Origin: Methylorubrum sp. B1-46 | GTDB lineage: Bacteria > Pseudomonadota > Alphaproteobacteria > Rhizobiales > Beijerinckiaceae | DNA: 64,000 bases | Direction: 5' to 3' | Assembly (NCBI RefSeq): GCF_021117295.1 | Contig: NZ_CP088247.1 | Span: 3,921,001 to 3,985,000 of the forward strand | Shown here: piece after piece, positions 63,237-64,000 of the stretch | Layout: the number at the start of each line of letters is the position of its first letter | Numbering within the stretch: position 1 is the stretch's first letter | Notes under the pieces: generated by a model | What the model saw: only the letters and a program-made list of their open reading frames with translations | What the model was told of the DNA's origin: nothing | The model's database searches: none | Made by a program: the position numbers and the translations under genes

Positions 63237-64000
63237 TGTGTAGGGCGGTGACAAAACCATCCACTGGAGCGTCGGCTTTGTGCTGATGCGGGCGGTGTAA
63301 AAGCCGGCCAGTGGAGAGGCTTCTCTTTCGAGAGGAGCCGAGGATGTTCGTCGTGGAAGTCTACGCAGCCGTTCGGCAGTTCGTGTTCATCGAGGGCCAG
63401 TCCCGGCGTGAGGCGGCTCGGGTCTTCGGGTTGAGCCGAGAGACGATCGCCAAGATGTGTCGGTTCTCGTTGCCGCCGGGCTACACACGCTCGAAGCCGG
63501 TCGAGAAGCCGAAGCTCGGGCCTCTTCTGCCAGTGATCGCGGCGATCCTTGAGGCGGACCGGACTGCACCGCTCAAGCAACGCCATACGGCCAAGCGGAT
63601 CTTCGAGCGCCTACGCGACGAGCACGGCTATGCCGGTGGCTATACCGTGGTGAAGGACCACGTACGGATCTGCCGAGCACGGGGGCAGGAGACTTTCGTG
63701 CCGCTCGCCCACCCGCCCGGCCATGCCCAGGTCGATTTTGGCGAGGCGGTCGCCACCATCGCTGGCGTGCGCCGCAAGATCCATTTCTTCTGCATGGATC
63801 TGCCGCACTCCGACGCCTGCTTCGTGAAGGCGTATCCGCGGGAGACCACCGAAGCTTTTCTCGACGGGCATGTCGCCGCCTTCGCCTTCTTCGGCGGCGT
63901 GCCTCTGTCGATCCTGTACGACAACACCAAAATCGCAGTGGCCAAGATCTGCGGCGACGGACAGCGTGAGCGTACGCGCGCCTTCACCGAGTTGGTGAGC
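63237..64000 (+). mobile_element. IS21-family element IS21c, 5' part (runs off the window)
   Basis: Left end TGTGTAGGGCGGTGACAAAA at 63237, with subterminal repeats of a CC(A/G)(T)CCA(C/G)TGGAG-type unit (about 63259-63276 and 63304-63320) before the istA start. Its right end and istB lie beyond the window. Confidence 0.8.
63344..64000 (+). CDS. istA: IS21 transposase IstA (IS21c), 5' part
   Basis: 219 codons open to the window end, from ATG 63344 with AGAGGAGCC just upstream. HTH: EGQSRREAARVFGLSRETIA. Then RIFERLRDEHGYAGGYTVVK, catalytic AHPPGHAQVDFGEAVATIAG (first Asp) and GGVPLSILYDNTKIAVAKIC (second Asp). It is distinct from both IS21a and IS21b, making three IS21-type elements in the window. 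Confidence 0.9.
   Translation, partial: MFVVEVYAAVRQFVFIEGQSRREAARVFGLSRETIAKMCRFSLPPGYTRSKPVEKPKLGPLLPVIAAILEADRTAPLKQRHTAKRIFERLRDEHGYAGGYTVVKDHVRICRARGQETFVPLAHPPGHAQVDFGEAVATIAGVRRKIHFFCMDLPHSDACFVKAYPRETTEAFLDGHVAAFAFFGGVPLSILYDNTKIAVAKICGDGQRERTRAFTELVS

Noticed and set aside
1..64000. CRISPR array, tRNA or rRNA genes
   Set aside because: No regularly spaced short direct repeats, and no cloverleaf or conserved rRNA stretches were recognised by eye. A tRNAscan or Infernal run would be decisive.

Overview
The window looks like a high-GC alphaproteobacterial replicon, most likely Methylobacterium/Methylorubrum. I infer this from codon usage, the small DUF3768-type and exported hypothetical genes, and the mix of insertion sequences. 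It could be chromosome or megaplasmid. I saw no rRNA, tRNA, CRISPR array, replication gene or partition gene. The dominant features are a cell-surface polysaccharide gene set and an exceptional density of insertion sequences (IS3, IS4, IS5, IS21, IS66, IS110, IS256, IS481, IS630, IS701 and ISL3 types), many of them broken or nested.

Layout. Positions 1-1.8 kb are the broken end of a prophage late region: tail-fibre C-terminus, frameshifted endolysin and a small membrane protein. From 1.9 to 7.3 kb are two AT-richer glycan genes: an acyltransferase-GT90 fusion, and a 1037-residue protein with N-terminal repeats plus GT2 and GT4-like domains. From 7.6 to 11.9 kb is an IS graveyard. A GT61 gene follows at 12-13 kb. 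From 13.7 to 20.1 kb an IS481 element has been split by IS256 and by IS110, and the IS110 was itself split by IS21a; removing the insertions restores an open 336-residue transposase. From 21.2 to 33.4 kb are a secreted GH99/WbsX-like protein, a GT92-type/methyltransferase-like fusion, a GT92, a GT2 and an 863-residue WbsX protein, separated by IS debris. UDP-glucose dehydrogenase lies at 34-35.3 kb. The dTDP-rhamnose operon (rfbC, rfbB, rfbD, rfbA) runs from 37.2 to 40.8 kb and is followed directly by a 1196-residue protein carrying RgpF-like, WsaF-like and GT2 rhamnosyltransferase domains.

From 44.4 to 48.6 kb are small accessory genes: a PilZ-like protein, an SH3-like protein and a degenerate PLD-fold protein. 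From 49.2 to 55.7 kb is a second nest: IS21b contains ISL3 and a second, apparently identical IS21a copy. From 56 to 60.6 kb is a compact cluster of mostly uncharacterised genes (a paralogue of the SH3-like protein, DUF3768, an XRE regulator, a membrane protein and an exported protein). An intact IS701 and the 5' part of a third IS21 close the window.

How the genes work together (inference). ugd and rfbCBDA would supply UDP-glucuronate and dTDP-L-rhamnose. The multidomain glycosyltransferases, an acetyltransferase domain and WbsX-type proteins would build and decorate a rhamnose-rich surface polysaccharide. No Wzx, Wzy, Wzm/Wzt or outer-membrane export gene is present, so export must be encoded elsewhere. 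The glycosyltransferase genes are visibly AT-richer than the rfb genes and are bounded by IS fragments, which suggests piecemeal acquisition. The two IS21a copies lie in opposite orientation on either side of most of this island, so recombination between them could invert about 34 kb.
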